Source: Pseudomonas zanjanensis (GTDB taxonomy: Bacteria; Pseudomonadota; Gammaproteobacteria; Pseudomonadales; Pseudomonadaceae). From it: a stretch of 64,000 bases of DNA. Location of the stretch: the NCBI RefSeq assembly GCF_014268745.2, contig NZ_JABWRB020000001.1, forward strand, positions 1,612,001-1,676,000, in the 5' to 3' direction. Shown piece after piece: positions 17,592-32,700 of the stretch. The notes below the pieces were generated by a model. That model saw nothing but the letters and a program-made list of their open reading frames with translations, was not told the DNA's origin and searched no databases. Positions within the stretch are counted from its first letter, which is position 1. Each line of letters begins with the position of its first letter. Position numbers and translations under genes: made by a program.

Positions 17592-20500
17592 ACCAGTCCC
17601 TGTCATTTTCGCAAACCTACCCGTTGACGGCCGCCCAGCGAGACATCTGGCTGGAGCAAATGGTCCAGGGCGATTCCCCGTTGTACAACATCGGCGGTTA
17701 CCTGCACATCGAGGGCGCGGTTGACCCCGAGCGGTTCCAGCAGGCGATCGACTTGCTGGTGCAAAAACATGATGCCCTGCGCACGGTATTGCTCTGTGAA
17801 GCTGACACAGGTGGCGTGCCGATGCAGACGCTGGTCGATACGCTGGCGGTGCAGGTGCCCGTGCATGATTTGTCTGAACAGTCCGACCCGCAGGCATCGG
17901 CACAGGCCTGGGTCCAGCAGCGGATGGCGATGGCGTTCTCGCTGGACGGGGGGCCGCTGTTGCGCCTGGCGCTGCTCAAGCTCAATGACGCTTCGTTTTA
18001 TTTCGTCATCCAGGTGCATCACATTGTCCTGGATGGCTGGAGCATCGGCTTGATGTTCAAGGAACTCGGCGAGCTCTACAGCGCGCTGGAAAGCAACCAG
18101 GCGCCAGACGTATCGGCGCCGTCCTACGTGGCGTTCATCGAGGACGATGCCCGCTATCGCGACTCTCCACGGTTTGCCCGTGAACGAGCGTACTGGCTGG
18201 AAAAATACCAGGAAGTCCCACCGCCCTTGTTCGTGGCCCGCCACCGTGATCGCTACCCTGGTCGCATGGCCCCCAGTCGCCATGCCGTATGGCCCTACGC
18301 CCAGGCGCTGAACGAGCGAATCGATGCCTTGGCGCAACTGCACCAGTCGTCCCGCTCGGCTGTGTTGCTGGCTGCGCTGTATGTTTATTTTGCTCGCACC
18401 ACTGGCCGTGAAGAGCTGGTGATCGGCTTGCCGATCCTGAACCGGTCCAACGCGTCCTTCAAGAAAACCATGGGCATGTTCACCCAGGTGAGCGCCGTGC
18501 GGTTGCGCTTTGGCGCCGACCTGTCATTCGGCGAGCTGGTCCACGAGGTGGCGCGCACGCTCAAGCAAGACTATCGCCACCAGCGCTTCCCCCTGAGCGA
18601 CATGAACCGATCGCTGGAGCTGCTGCAGGGTAACCGCGGGCAGTTGTTCGACATATCGTTCTCTTATGAACTGGACGACCACCAATTCATGTTCGGGCAA
18701 GCCCCGGCCCGTTCGGTGAAGTACTCGAACGGTCACGAACAGATGCCGTTGGCCATTCACATCCGGAGCAACCCGCACGACGATAACGATTGGTTGCACT
18801 GGATCTACAACGCGGCATTTTTCCAGGACGGTGAAATCGAGGCAATGGCCGAGCGCTTCATGCAGGTGCTGGAGCAAGGCTTGAGCAATGACGCATTGCC
18901 GATCCGCGGGTTTGTGCTGCCGACGCCGGCCGAAGCCCGCCAGCTACAGGCTTGGAACGCGGACGATGGGCAGCACTATGCGCATGACCGCACGATCCAC
19001 GGCCTGTTCGAAGCGCAAGCAACCGCGCAGCCCGATGCGGTGGCGGTGGTGCATGAAGACCAGGCATTGACCTACGGCGAGCTCAATACCCGGGCGAACC
19101 AGGTTGCCCATCGCCTGCTGGCGCTGGGCGTTCGCCCGGATGACCGGGTGGCGATCTGTGTCGAGCGTGGCCTGGACATGATCGTCGGCTTGTTGGGGAT
19201 CCTGAAGTCCGGCGCCGGTTACGTGCCGCTGGACCCTGCCTATCCAGCGGAGCGCCTGGCCTTCATGCTCGAGGACAGCACCCCGGTGGCGTTGCTCGCC
19301 CAGTCGGCGCTGGAGGCGCAACTGCCGGCGCTGTCTGCCCCGGTGTTATGGCTCGATCAGCCCGCCAGCGCGGGGATCGCCGAGCAATCGTTGCATAACC
19401 CCGACGTCGCGGCGCTGACGTCGCACCACCTGGCCTACGTGATCTATACCTCGGGCTCCACCGGCTTGCCCAAGGGCGTGATGGTCGAGCACCGCAACGT
19501 CGCGCGGCTGTTCTCGGCGACCCAGCCCTGGTTTGATTTTGGCCCGCAGGATGTGTGGGCGCTGTTCCATTCCTTCGCGTTCGATTTTTCGGTCTGGGAA
19601 ATCTGGGGGGCGTTGACCCGCGGCGGCCGGTTGTTGGTGGTGCCGCAATGGGTCAGCCGTTCCCCGCAAGACTGCTACGCACTGTTGTGCGAGGCCGGTG
19701 TGACGGTACTGAACCAGACGCCAAGCGCCTTCCGGCAATTGATCGCGGCCCAGGGCGAAAGCGACCTGCGCCACAACTTGCGCCAGGTGATTTTTGGCGG
19801 GGAAGCGCTGGACACCCGCATTCTCAAGCCGTGGTATGCCCGTGCAACCAATGCCGGGACGCAGTTGGTGAACATGTATGGCATCACCGAAACGACGGTG
19901 CACGTGACGTATCGTCCCCTTGAAGCCGCGGACTCTCAGTGGGGCGGGGGCAGCCCGATCGGCAAGCGTATCCCTGATCTGCGCCTGTACCTGCTCGACC
20001 CGTACGGCCAGCCCGTGCCGGTGGGCGTGGAAGGCGAGTTGTATGTCGCTGGCGCGGGGGTGGCGCGAGGTTACCTGAACAGGCCCGAACTCAATGACAG
20101 CCGTTTCATCGCCGATCCGTTCGACAGCACTGCCGGGGCCCGGATGTATCGCACCGGCGATCTCGGTCGCTGGCAGGAGAACGGTGAGCTGCATTACGTG
20201 GGCCGCAACGACGAACAGGTGAAAATCCGTGGCTTCCGTATCGAGCTTGGCGAGATCGAGACGAAGCTGGCGGCATGCGAGGGTGTACGCGAAGCGGTGG
20301 TCATCACTCGTGAAGACACGCCGGGCGACCAACGCCTGGTGGCCTATCTGATCGCCAACGAAGGCGCGCAACTGTCGGCGGTCGAACTGCGTTCGCAGCT
20401 GCTGGGCTCGTTGACGGACTACATGGTGCCCAGTGCCTTCGTGGTGCTTGAGGCATTCCCGTTGACCACCAACGGCAAGCTCGATCGCAAGGCCCTGCCG

Positions 20501-20760
20501 GCGCCCGATGCGCAGGCGTATGTCCATCGCATTTTCGAAGCGCCGGTAGGCGACGTGGAAATTGCCCTGGCCGGGCTCTGGACTGAACTGCTCGGCGTCG
20601 AACAGGTGGGGCGCCATGACCGCTTCTTCGAACTGGGCGGCCACTCGCTGCTGGCGGTCAAGCTGATCGAGCGCATGCGCCAGGTCAATCTGGACACCGA
20701 TGTGCGGGTGCTGTTCGGCCAGCCAACCCTGGCGACACTGGCGGCCGTCACGGGGACCCG
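17588..20760 (+). other. Module 1: starter C-A(Thr)-T
   Basis: Starter C with HHIVLDGWS. A-domain key residues DFWNIGMVH (FDFSVWE, VLNQTPS, VIFGGEA, NMYGITETTVH), the Thr code. T domain GGHSLLAV at ~20637. The downstream C domain is of the subtype that follows Thr/Ser, so Thr probably becomes Dhb. Confidence 0.85.
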
Positions 20761-23700
20761 CGGCGGCATCGTCGTACCGGACAACGCCATTGCCCACGAT
20801 GCCCAGCGCATCACACCGGACATGCTGCCACTGGCAACGCTGACCCAGGGCGAGATCGACCGTATTGTCGCGGCGGTGCCGGGCGGGGTGAGCAACGTCC
20901 AGGACATCTACGCGTTGGTGCCGTTGCAGGAGGGCATTCTTTATCATCACCTGGCGACCACCCAGGGCGACCCCTATCTGCTGCAAGCACTGTTGCGCGT
21001 GGGCAGTCGCGAGCAGTTGGATACGTTCGTCCAGGCCTTGCAGGCGGTGATCGAACGGCACGACATCCTGCGTACGTCGGTGATGTGGGAAGACCTGGGC
21101 GAGCCGGTCCAAGTGGTCTGGCGCCAGGCCCGGCTGACGGTGGAAGAACTCGCCTTGAATGCCGCCGATGGCGACATCGCCGAGCAGTTGCGGGTCCGCT
21201 TCGATCCTCGTCATACCCGCTTCGACCTGCGCCAGGCGCCGATGATGCGCATCCACGTGGCCGAAGACCTCGCCAATGGCAGTTGGGTCGCGGTGTTGCT
21301 GTTTCATCATCTGATCGACGATGCCACGTCCCTGGGCATGCTGGGCAAGGAAATCGAGGCACACCTGGAAAACCGTGCGGGTGAGCTGCCCAGGTCCGTG
21401 CCTTATCGCAACTATGTGGCGCAGGTGCGCTTGGGCAGCGATCCTGGCCAACATGAAGCGTTCTTCAGCGAAATGCTCGGGGACGTGGACGAGCCGACGC
21501 TGCCGTTCGGCTTGCAGGATGTGCAGGGCGACGGCACCGGTATCGAAGAAGCTTCGCTGGCCCTGGCTGCCGACTTGACCCAGCGCCTGCGCACCCAGGC
21601 ACGACGCCTGGGGGTTAGCACGGCGAGCCTGCACCATTTGGCCTGGGGCCAGGTGGTGGGGCGTTTGTCCGGTCGACAGGATGTGGTGTTCGGGACGGTG
21701 TTGATGGGGCGCCTGCACAGCGGCCAGGATGACGGGCATGCCTTGGGCATGTTCGTGAACACGCTGCCGTTGCGTGTCGAGGCCGGGGGGCAGGGGGTAC
21801 TGGCTGCGCTGAAAACCACCCACGAGCGCCTGGCGGCGTTGCTCGGCCACGAGCATGCGCCATTGTCCCTGGCGCAGCGTTGCAGCGGGGTCGCCGCACC
21901 GACGCCACTGTTCAGCGCATTGCTCAATTACCGGCAGACCGCGGTGGCCGCGCAGGCACCCAAGGACGCCGGTCAGGCGCGAACCTGGGCCGGGGTCGAG
22001 ATCCTCGGCGGCGAAGAGCGGACCAACTACCCACTGTCGCTGTCGATAGACGATCTGGGCGAGTCGTTCGGGTTGACGGTGCAAGCCGTGGCCGGCATCG
22101 GCGCGCAGCGTATTTGCGCCTACATGAATACGGTACTCGAAGCGCTGGCCGATGCCCTCGATCAGACGGTCGACACGCCACTGCATGACCTGGATATTGT
22201 CCCCGCTCACGAGCGTCGGCGGTTGGTCGAGGACTTCAATGCCTTTGATACTGCCTACCCGGCGGGTTTGCTGATCCATCAGTTGTTCGAAGCCCAGGTC
22301 CAGGCCCGGCCGGATGCTGTGGCGCTGACCTATCAGGACGCGTGCCTGAGCTACGGTGAGCTGAATCGGCTGGCGAACCAGATTGCCCATCGCCTGATCG
22401 AGCAGGGGATCGGTGCCGATGATCGCGTGGCGATCTGCGTGGACCGCAGCCTGGAAATGGTCGCGGGGCTGGTGGGTATTCTCAAGGCCGGCGCCGCTTA
22501 TGTGCCCCTGGACCCGGCCTATCCGAGCGAACGCCTGGCCTACATGCTGGAGGACAGTGCGCCCCGGGCGCTGCTGACCCAGCGCGATTTGCAGGCGCGC
22601 TTCGCGCAACCGAGCGTGCTGGTGTTGCTGCTCGACGCCGAGGAACGCGATGGTGCCGGCATCAGCGCCCAGCCGCAAACCGATCCGCATGTGAGCGGCC
22701 TGGGCCCCGACAACCTGGCGTATGTCATTTATACCTCGGGTTCTACCGGTCAGCCCAAGGGCGTTGCCATGCCGCACCGGGCCCTGGTCAACCTGATGCA
22801 GTGGCAAATCGAACAGGCCCGGCAGCAGGGACGCGCGAGCGCCCGCACCTTGCAGTTCGCGGCCCTGGGCTTTGACGTTGCCTTCCAGGAGATGTTCAGC
22901 ACCCTGTGCGCCGGTGGCGAATTGTCGTTGATCCATGCCGATGTCCGGCTGAATTTCCACCGTTTGTTCCAGCACATCCGCGAACAGCGCATCGAGCGCC
23001 TCTACCTGCCCTGCGTCGCCTTGCAGGCGTTGGCCGAAGCGGTGGTGGGCGACGGTGAGCGCGGGCCGCTGGCCTGTCCACTGCTGGATGTCATCACCGC
23101 GGGCGAGCAACTGCGCATCACGCCACAGATCCGTGAGTTTTTCGTCCGCCTGGATGGCTGCCGCCTGCACAACCACTACGGGCCGACCGAGTCCCACGTC
23201 GCCACCGCGCTGACCTTGCCGGACGATGTCGGCGCCTGGCCTACGCTGCCGGCCGTCGGGCACCCGGTGGCGAACACGCGCATCTATCTGCTGGACGAAC
23301 ACCTGCGCCCGGTTCCGACCGGCGTGGCGGGCGAGATCCACATCGGCGGCGTGTGCGTTGCCCGTGGCTACCTGAACCGCGACGACCTCAGCGGCGAGCG
23401 TTTCATCGGCGATCCGTTTGCGGTGGGTGGCCAGGCGCGCCTGTACAAGACCGGTGACCTGGGACGCTACCAGCCCGACGGTTGCATTGAATACCTGGGG
23501 CGCAACGACGATCAGATCAAGATCCGCGGTTTCCGTGTCGAGCTGGGAGAAGTCGAGGCCAGGCTTTGCCAGCAGGCCGGGATCAAGGAGGCGGCGGTCA
23601 TCGCCCGTGAAGACAGCCCTGGCGACAAACGCCTGGTGGCGTATTTCACGCCTGCGGTCGCGGATCTTTGGCCCGACGCCGATGCGCTGCGCGCCCATCT

Positions 23701-26700
23701 GCAAGCACTGTTGCCGGACTATATGGTCCCGGCGGCCTATGTGCGCCTGGAAAAACTGCCCCTGTCGCCCAACGGCAAACTGGATCGACGGGCGCTGCCG
23801 GCACCCGAGGCGGATGCCTTTGCCAGTCGGGCCTATGAAGCACCGCTGGGTGAGGTGGAGACCGTGCTGGCGCGGCTGTGGACCGAGGTCCTCGGCGTGG
23901 AGCGGGTGGGCCGGCATGACCACTTCTTCGAGCTGGGCGGGCATTCACTGCTGGCCGTGAAGCTGATCGAAGGCATGCGCCAGGCCGGCCTGAGCGCCGA
24001 TGTGCGCGTCTTGTTCGGTCAGCCGACCCTGGCGGCCCTGGCCGCGGCGGTGGGCGGTCGCGCTGACATCGTGGTGCCGGCCAATGGCATCGTCGCCGGT
24101 TGCCAGCGGATCACGCCGGCCATGCTGCCGCTGGTGTCGTTGGACCAGCCCGCCATCGACCGGATTGTCGCCACGGTGCCTGGCGGGGTCGCGAACGTAC
24201 AGGACATCTACCCGCTGGCCCCGCTGCAAGAGGGGATTCTCTACCACCACATTGCTGCGCAAGCGGGCGACCCCTATTTGCTGCAAGCCACGTTCGCCCT
24301 GGACAGCCGTGCCCGGCTCGATGGGTTCGTCCAGGCGTTGCAGGCGGTGATCGATCGGCACGACATCCTCCGGACCGCCGTGCTTTGGGAAGGCTTCGAC
24401 CAGCCCTTGCAAGTGGTTTTGCGCCGTACCGAGCTGCTGCTCGAAGAACCGCTGTTGGACCAGGCCCAGGGCGACATCGCCACGCAACTACAAGCGCTTT
24501 TCGACCCTCGGCATTGTCGCCTGGATTTAGGCAAGGCGCCGCTGATGCGCCTGGCGTGTGCCTGGGACAGTGCCCAGCAGCGCTGGGTGGCGATCCTGCT
24601 GTTCCACCACATCGCCCTGGACCATACGGCCCTGGACGTGATGCAGGACGAAATGCTGGCGTGCCTCAACGGTGAGGGCGAACGCCTGGACGCCGCCATG
24701 CCGTACCGCAATTATGTGGCGCAGACCCTGCTGGGCGTCAGCCGCGAGCAACACGAAGGTTTCTTCCGCGACATGCTCGGTGATGTCGAGGAGCCGACGT
24801 TGCCGTTCGGGCTGCGTGAAGTACAGGGCGACGGCCGGGGCGTCGACGAGGCCAAGCTGAACCTCGATAGCGCATTGAGCCTGCGCCTGCGCCAGCAGGC
24901 GCGCCAGTTGGGCGTGAGCCCGGCGGCCCTGCATCACCTGGCGTGGGCCAGGGTCCTTGGACGCTTGTCCGGGCGCGAAGATGTGGTCTTCGGCACCGTG
25001 TTGTTGGGCCGCATGCAGAGCGGCGAAGGCTCTGATCGTGCGCTGGGCATGTTCATCAATACCTTGCCGCTGCGGGTGAAAGTGGGCGCCGAGGACGTAC
25101 GCACGGGCGTCAAGGCGACCCATGAGCGCCTGACCGCGTTGCTCGGTCATGAACACGCCTCGTTGGCGCTGGCCCAGCGCTGCAGCGGCGTGCCGGCTGC
25201 GTTGCCGTTGTTCAGCGCCTTGCTGAACTACCGCCACAGCCCGCTTCAGGACAACGACGGCATCGAGCGTTGGGCGGGGGCGCAGGTGCTGGCGGTCATG
25301 GAACGGACCAATTATCCGTGCATGGTGTCGGTCGATGACCAGGGCGAAGGCTTCTTGTTGACTGTGCAGACCGCTGGCGCCGTCGATGCCCGGCAGGTCG
25401 GCGCCTACATGGAGACAGCCCTGGCGAGCCTGGTGGAGGCGCTGGAATTCGCGCCTCGGTCACCGGTCAACGGGCTGGATATCCTGCCGGGTGACGAGCG
25501 TTGGCAGTTGTTGCGGGATTTCAACGCCACCGAGGCTGACTATCCGCGCAAGCAGACGATTCATGGGTTGTTCGAGGCGCAGGTGCAGCGTACGCCGGAT
25601 GCCGTCGCGGTGATCCGTGGCGAGCAGCGCCTGAGCTACCGCGAGTTGAACGAACGGGCCAACCGCCTGGCCCATTACCTGCGCGAGCAGGGCGTAGAGC
25701 CGGACTCGCGGGTGGCGATCTGTGTCGAGCGCGGTATCGACATGGTTGTTGGGTTGCTGGCGATTCTCAAGGCCGGTGGCGGTTATGTGCCGCTGGATCC
25801 GGCGTACCCGCTGGATCGGATTGCCTACATGCTCGAAGACAGTGCGCCGGCGGCGGTGTTGGCGCAGGCTGCAACGGTCGGGTTGTTGGCCGGTGCTTCG
25901 ATGCCAGTGATCGATTTGGACAGCGAGCTGTGGCAGGACGAGTCCGTCCGGAATCCGGAGGTCGCTGAGCTGACGTCCTCGCACCTGGCCTATGTCATCT
26001 ACACCTCGGGTTCGACTGGCCTGCCTAAAGGCGTGATGATCGAACACCGCAACACGGTGAACTTCCTGACCTGGGCCCATCGTTCGTTCGACTCAAAGAT
26101 ATTGTCGAAAACCTTGTTCTCGACCTCGCTGAACTTCGACTTGGCCGTCTACGAGTGCTTCGCGCCGCTGACCTCCGGCGGCAGCATCGACGTGGTCACT
26201 AATGTGCTGGAACTGCAACAGGGCGAGCACGACATCACCCTGATCAACACCGTGCCGTCTGCCCTCAAGGCCTTGTTGGAGTCCGGAGGGCTGGGCGAGG
26301 GCGTCGACACGGTCAACGTCGCTGGTGAAGCCTTGAAGCGCAGTCTGGTGGAAACGTTGTTCGAACAGACCCAGGTCAAGCGCCTGTGCAACCTCTACGG
26401 CCCGTCGGAAACCACGACGTATTCGAGTTGGGTGTCGATGGCCCGTGAGGAAGGATTTGCCGCGCACATCGGCAAACCGGTGGCCAACACTCAGTTCTAT
26501 CTGCTGGATGAACACAAACAACCGGTGCCATTGGGCGTACTGGGGGAAATCTACATCGGTGGCGCTGGGGTCGCGCGCGGTTATCTCAATCGTGACGACC
26601 TCACGGCCGAGCGTTTCCTGAAAGACCCGTTCAGCACGGCTCCAAACGCTCGCATGTATCGCACCGGCGACCTGGGCCGCTACCTGCCGGACGGCAACAT

Positions 26701-29700
26701 CGAATACCTGGGCCGCAACGACGATCAGGTCAAGATCCGTGGTTTCCGCATCGAACTGGGGGAGATCGAAGCCAAGCTCGCTCAACACGATGCCTTGAAC
26801 GAAGCCGTGGTCCTGGCTCGTGAAGACATACCGGGCGACAAGCGCCTGGTGGCCTATTTCACCCAACACTCGCCGGACGAAACCGTCGACATCGAAACCC
26901 TGCGCGCTCACCTGCAAACACAACTGCCTGACTACATGGTACCCATGGCCTACGTCCGACTGGACGCACTGCCCCTGACACCGAACGGCAAACTCGACCG
27001 CAAGGTCCTGCCGGCACCGGACCTCGATGCCGTCATCTCCCGAGGCTACGAAGCCCCGCAAGGCGAAACCGAAACCGTCCTGGCGCAAATCTGGCAGGAC
27101 CTGCTGGGCCTGGAGCAAGTCGGTCGCCACGACCATTTCTTCGAACTGGGCGGGCATTCCCTACTGGCGGTCAGCCTGATCGAGCGGATGCGCCAGGCCG
27201 GTCAGAGCGCCGACGTGCGCGTGCTGTTCAATCAACCGACCCTGGCTGCGCTGGCAGCCGCGGTGGGTGATGACGGTGATGAAGTCGACGTCCCGGCCAA
27301 CCTGATTCCACTGGGTTGCACCCACATTACTCCGGCGATGCTGCCGCTGGCCGCGTTGAGCCAGGAGGCCATCGACCGCATCGTGGCGGCCGTACCGGGT
27401 GGTGCGCGCAATGTGCAGGATATTTATCCGTTGGCGCCATTGCAGGAGGGCATTCTCTACCATCACCTGTCGGCCGGGCAGGGCGATCCCTATGTCTTGC
27501 AGGCACAGTTTGCCTTTGACAGTCGTGACCGCCTCGACGCTTTCACCCAGGCCCTGCAGGGGGTGATCGACCGCCATGACATCCTGCGCACCGCCATGGC
27601 CTGGGAAGGTCTGGACGCGCCAGTGCAGGTGGTCTGGCGCAAGGCATCGCTGGGCGTGGAGCAAGTGCTCCTCGGTACCGGGGGTGGCGACATCGCCGGT
27701 CAATTGAAGGCGCGTTTTGACGCCAGCCAGCATCGCCTGGATATCCGTGAGGCGCCGTTGATGTGCATCCGGTTTGCCGAGGATGTGCTCAACCAGCGTT
27801 GGGTGGCGAGCTTGCTGTTCCACCACATGGCGCTGGACCATACGGCGCTGGACGTGGTGCGACACGAGATGCAGGCGCACCTGCTGGGCCAGGCCGGCCA
27901 GTTGGGCGAGGCGGTGCCGTATCGCAACTACGTGGCCCAGGCCTGCCTGGGCGTGAGCCGTGAAGCGCACGAGGCATTTTTCCGCGACATGCTCGGTGCC
28001 ATCGACGAGCCGACGCTGCCGTTCGGCCTGCAGGATGTACGCGGCGATGGCAGCCTTGTCGAGGAAGCCCGGCAGGGTCTCGCGACTGATTTGAGCCGAC
28101 GCCTGCGCACCCAGGCCCGCCGTCTGGGGGTGAGCGCGGCGGCCTTGCATCACTTGGCCTGGGCCCAGGTATTGGGCCGCGTTTCGGGGCGCGACGAGGT
28201 GGTGTTTGGCACGGTGCTGATGGGACGAATGCAGGGCGGCGAAGGCGCCGACCGGGCCTTGGGGATGTTTATCAACACCTTGCCGATTGGCGTACAGGTC
28301 GGTGCGCAAAGCGTGCGCGACGGTGTCCTGGCGACCCACGCACGGCTGACCGGCCTGTTGGGCCATGAACACGCCTCCCTGGCGTTGGCCCAGCGTTGCA
28401 GTGGCGTCACGGCACCGACGCCGCTGTTCAGTGCGTTGCTCAACTACCGCCATTCGGTCGCCGAGCCCATCGCGTTGCAAGCGTCGTCAGCCTGGCAAGG
28501 GATCGAGGCCCTGGGCGGCGAAGAACGCACCAATTATCCGCTGACGATGAGCGTCGATGACCTGGGGGAAGATTTCAGCCTGACGGCGCAAGTCGAGCCC
28601 CGGATCGGTGCGCAACGCGTCTGTGGCTATCTGCAGGTGGCGTTGGAAAACCTGGTTGATGCGTTGGAGCATGCGCCGCAGGCGCCGTTGCACAGCCTGG
28701 CAATAATGCCGTCGGTCGAACGCAAGCAATTACTTGAAAGCTGGAATGAGACGGAGGCGGTGTATGCCCATGACGCCTTGATTCATGGGCAGTTCGAGGC
28801 CAAGGCCTCGGCGCAGCCTGACGCGGTGGCAGTGACATTCGAAGATCGGACGCTGACCTACGGCGAACTCAACGCTCGAGCGAACCAGGTCGCCCATCGT
28901 CTGTTGTCCCTGGGTATTCGCCCGGATGACCGGGTGGCGATTTGCGTCGAACGTGGCCTGGACATGATCGTTGGCCTGCTGGGCATCCTCAAGGCCGGTG
29001 CAGGGTATGTGCCGTTGGCCCCGGCCTATCCGGCCGAACGCATCGCCTACATGCTCGAGGACAGCGCTCCCGTGGCAATCGTGGTACACGCCGCAACCCG
29101 GGACCTGCTGGCCGAGGAGGCGGTGCGCGTCATCGACCTCGACAGCCCGACGCTACACAGCCAGGCCGTGGCCAATCCTCAAGTACCAGGCCTGACTTCG
29201 TCGCACCTGGCCTACGTGATCTACACCTCCGGCTCCACCGGATTACCCAAGGGCGTGATGGTCGAGCACCGCAACGTCGCACGGCTGTTTTCCGCGACCC
29301 AGCCATGGTTCGAGTTTGGCCCGCAGGATGTGTGGGCGCTGTTCCATTCCTTCGCCTTCGATTTCTCGGTCTGGGAAATCTGGGGCGCATTGACCCATGG
29401 CGGCCGCTTGCTGGTGGTGCCGCAACTGGTCAGCCGTTCACCGCAAGACTGCTATGCCTTGTTGTGCGAAGCGGGGGTGACCGTTCTCAACCAGACGCCG
29501 AGTGCCTTCCGCCAGTTGATCGCGGCCCAGGGTGAAAGCGACCTGCAGCACAGCCTGCGCCAGGTGATCTTCGGTGGCGAAGCCCTGGATACCGGCATCC
29601 TCAAGCCGTGGTATGCCCGCGAGGGCAATGCCCGGACGCAACTGGTCAATATGTACGGCATCACCGAAACGACGGTGCACGTGACGTACCGTCCGCTCGA

Positions 29701-32700
29701 AGCGGCCGACGCGCAGTTGGTCGGTGTCAGCCCGATCGGCAAGCGTATTCCCGACCTGCAACTGTACGTGCTCGACGCCCAGCGCGAGCCGGTACCGGTG
29801 GGCGTGGTCGGCGAAATGTATGTGGGCGGTGCGGGTGTCAGTCGTGGCTACTTGAACCGTGACGAACTGACCGCCGAGCGTTTCCTCGCCAACCCGTTCA
29901 GCCCCGAGCCGAACGCCCGGATGTACAAGACCGGTGACCTGGGGCGCTGGCTGGCGGACGGCAGCATCGAATACCTGGGCCGTAATGACGACCAGGTGAA
30001 GATCCGTGGTTTCCGTATCGAGTTGGGCGAGATCGAAGCGGCGTTGGCGGCTTGCGAGGGGGTCAGCGAGGCGGTGTTGATTGCCCGTGAAGACGAGCCG
30101 GGCGACAAGCGTCTGGTCGCTTACGTGATTGCCAACGAAGACGTGCAACTGTCGGCCGCCAAGCTGCGCACCGAATTGTTGGGTTCGCTCGCGGAATACA
30201 TGGTACCGAGCGCCTTCGTGACATTGGCCTCCTTCCCGCTGACCACCAACGGCAAGCTCGACCGCAAGGCGCTGCCGGCACCGGATCAGTCGTCGGTGGC
30301 GACTCGCGAATACGAAGCCCCGCAAGGCGAGGCCGAGACCGTCATCGCCGCGATCTGGCAAGACCTGCTGGACCTGGAACGAATCGGTCGTCACGACAAC
30401 TTTTTCGAGCTGGGCGGCCACTCGCTGTTGGCCGTAAAAATGATCGAGCGCATGCGCCACGCTGGCTTGAGTGCTGACGTGCGGGTGCTGTTCAGTCAGC
30501 CAACGCTGGCCGCGCTGGCTGCTTCGGTCGGCGGGCACACCGAAGTCGTGGTACCGGCCAATGGCATCCCGGATGGCTGCACACGGATTACCCCGGGCAT
30601 GTTGCCGCTGGCCGAGCTGTCTCAGGATGAGATTGAGCACATTGTCGCGACAGTGCCCGGTGGCGCGGCGAACGTTCAGGACATCTACGCCCTGGCGCCT
30701 CTTCAAGAAGGGATTTTGTACCACCACCTCGCCGCTGCCCAGGGCGACCCCTACCTGCAATATGTGATGTTCGCCTTCGACAGCTTCAGCCGTCTGGACG
30801 ATTTCACCCAGGCGTTGCAGGCTGTCGTCGCCCGTCACGATATTCTGCGCACGGGCGTGCTCTGGGAAGGCCTGGCCGAACCCGTGCAGGTGGTCTGGCG
30901 TGAAGCCCGGCTGGCAGTCGAGGCGGTGACGCTGGACCCGGTGGCCGGCGATATCGCCACGCAACTGCATGAGCGTTTCGACCCCCGGCACTATCGCCTG
31001 GACATCCGTCAGGCACCGTTGATGCGGGTCGCTTATACGCAAGACACGGTGAACCAGCGCTGGGTGGGCATCCTGCTGTTCCACCACCTGGTGGACGATG
31101 CCACGTCGCTGGCGGTGCTGTCGGCCGAAATCGAGGCGCACATGCTCGGTCAGGCGCAACGCTTGCCGGCCTCGGTGCCGTACCGCAACTACGTGGCCCA
31201 GGCCCGGTTGGGGGTGAGTCGTGAGGCCCACGAACAGTTTTTCCGCGACATGCTCGGCGACATTGACGAGCCGACGCTGCCGTTCGGCTTGCAGGATGTG
31301 CAAGGCGATGGTAGCGGCATCGAGGAGGTCCGCCAGGACGTCGAGGTGGACCTGAGTCGCCGGTTGCGGGCCCAGGCGCGTCAACTCGGTGTGAGCGCGG
31401 CGAGCCTGTACCATCTGGTCTGGGCGCAGGTGCTGGGTCAGGTAGCCGGTCGCGAAGACGTGGTGTTCGGCACGGTGCTCATGGGCCGGATGCAGGGCGG
31501 CGAGGGGGCCGACCGTGCGCTGGGGATGTTCATCAATACCTTGCCGTTGCGAGTGAGCCTGGGACAAACCAGTGTTCATGCCGCTGTGAAAGCAACCCAT
31601 GCACGGCTGACTGAGTTGCTGGGCCACGAGCACGCCTCGTTGGTGCTGGCGCAACGCTGCAGTGGCGTGGAGGCGCCGACGCCGTTGTTCAGTGCCTTGC
31701 TCAACTATCGCCACATTGGCTCGACGACCTCGACCGAGGCATTGTCGGCCTGGAACGGTATCCAGGTGCTCGGTGGCGAAGAGCGGACCAACTACCCGTT
31801 GACATTGTCGGTGGATGACCTGGGCGAAGCATTCAGCTTCACCGTCATGACCCCGGCGCGGATCGGCGCCCAGCGCCTTTGTGGTTACGTGCAGCGAACG
31901 CTGGAGGGGCTGATCCAGATGTTGGAGCAGACGCCGGAGGCGCCGCTGCATCGGCTGTCGATCCTGCCCGCTTCGGAGTATGAGCAACTACTGGTGGCGT
32001 TCAACGCCACGCAGTCGGATTACCCGCTGGAACAGACGATTCATGGGTTGTTCGAGGCGCAGGTGCAGCGTACGCCGGATGCGGTGGCGGTGATTCGCGG
32101 CGAGCAGCGCCTGACTTATCGCGAGTTGAACGAGCGGGCTAACCGCCTGGCCCATTACCTGCGCGAGCAGGGCGTAGAGCCGGACTCGCGGGTGGCGATC
32201 TGCGTCGAGCGCGGTATCGACATGGTCGTGGGGCTGTTGGCGATCCTCAAGGCCGGTGGTGGTTATGTGCCGCTGGATCCGGCGTACCCGCTGGATCGGA
32301 TTGCCTACATGTTGGAAGACAGCGCGCCAGCAGCGGTGTTGGCGCAGGACGCTACGGTTGGGCTGTTGAGCGATGCCTCGATGGCCGTGATCAATCTCGA
32401 CAGCGGTTTGTGGCAGGACGAATCCGTCCGGAATCCCGAGATCGCCGAGCTGACCTCCTCGCACCTGGCTTACGTGATCTACACCTCGGGTTCGACCGGC
32501 CTGCCTAAAGGCGTGATGATCGAGCACCGCAACACGGTGAATTTCTTGACCTGGGCGCATCGTTCCTTCGATGACGCTACGTTGTCGAAAACCCTGTTCT
32601 CCACCTCGCTGAACTTCGACTTGGCGGTCTACGAATGCTTCGCGCCGCTGACCTCCGGCGGCAGCATCGACGTGGTCACTAATGTGCTGGAACTGCAACA

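Noticed and set aside
19346..23944. Minus-strand open frame of 1532 codons inside the large NRPS (and similar ones at 29438-31987, 35912-38089, 46732-48552, 52276-56241).
   Set aside because: They lie antisense to continuous NRPS domains, show low-complexity Gln/His/Arg-rich translations, and arise from strong GC bias in the third codon position of the real gene.
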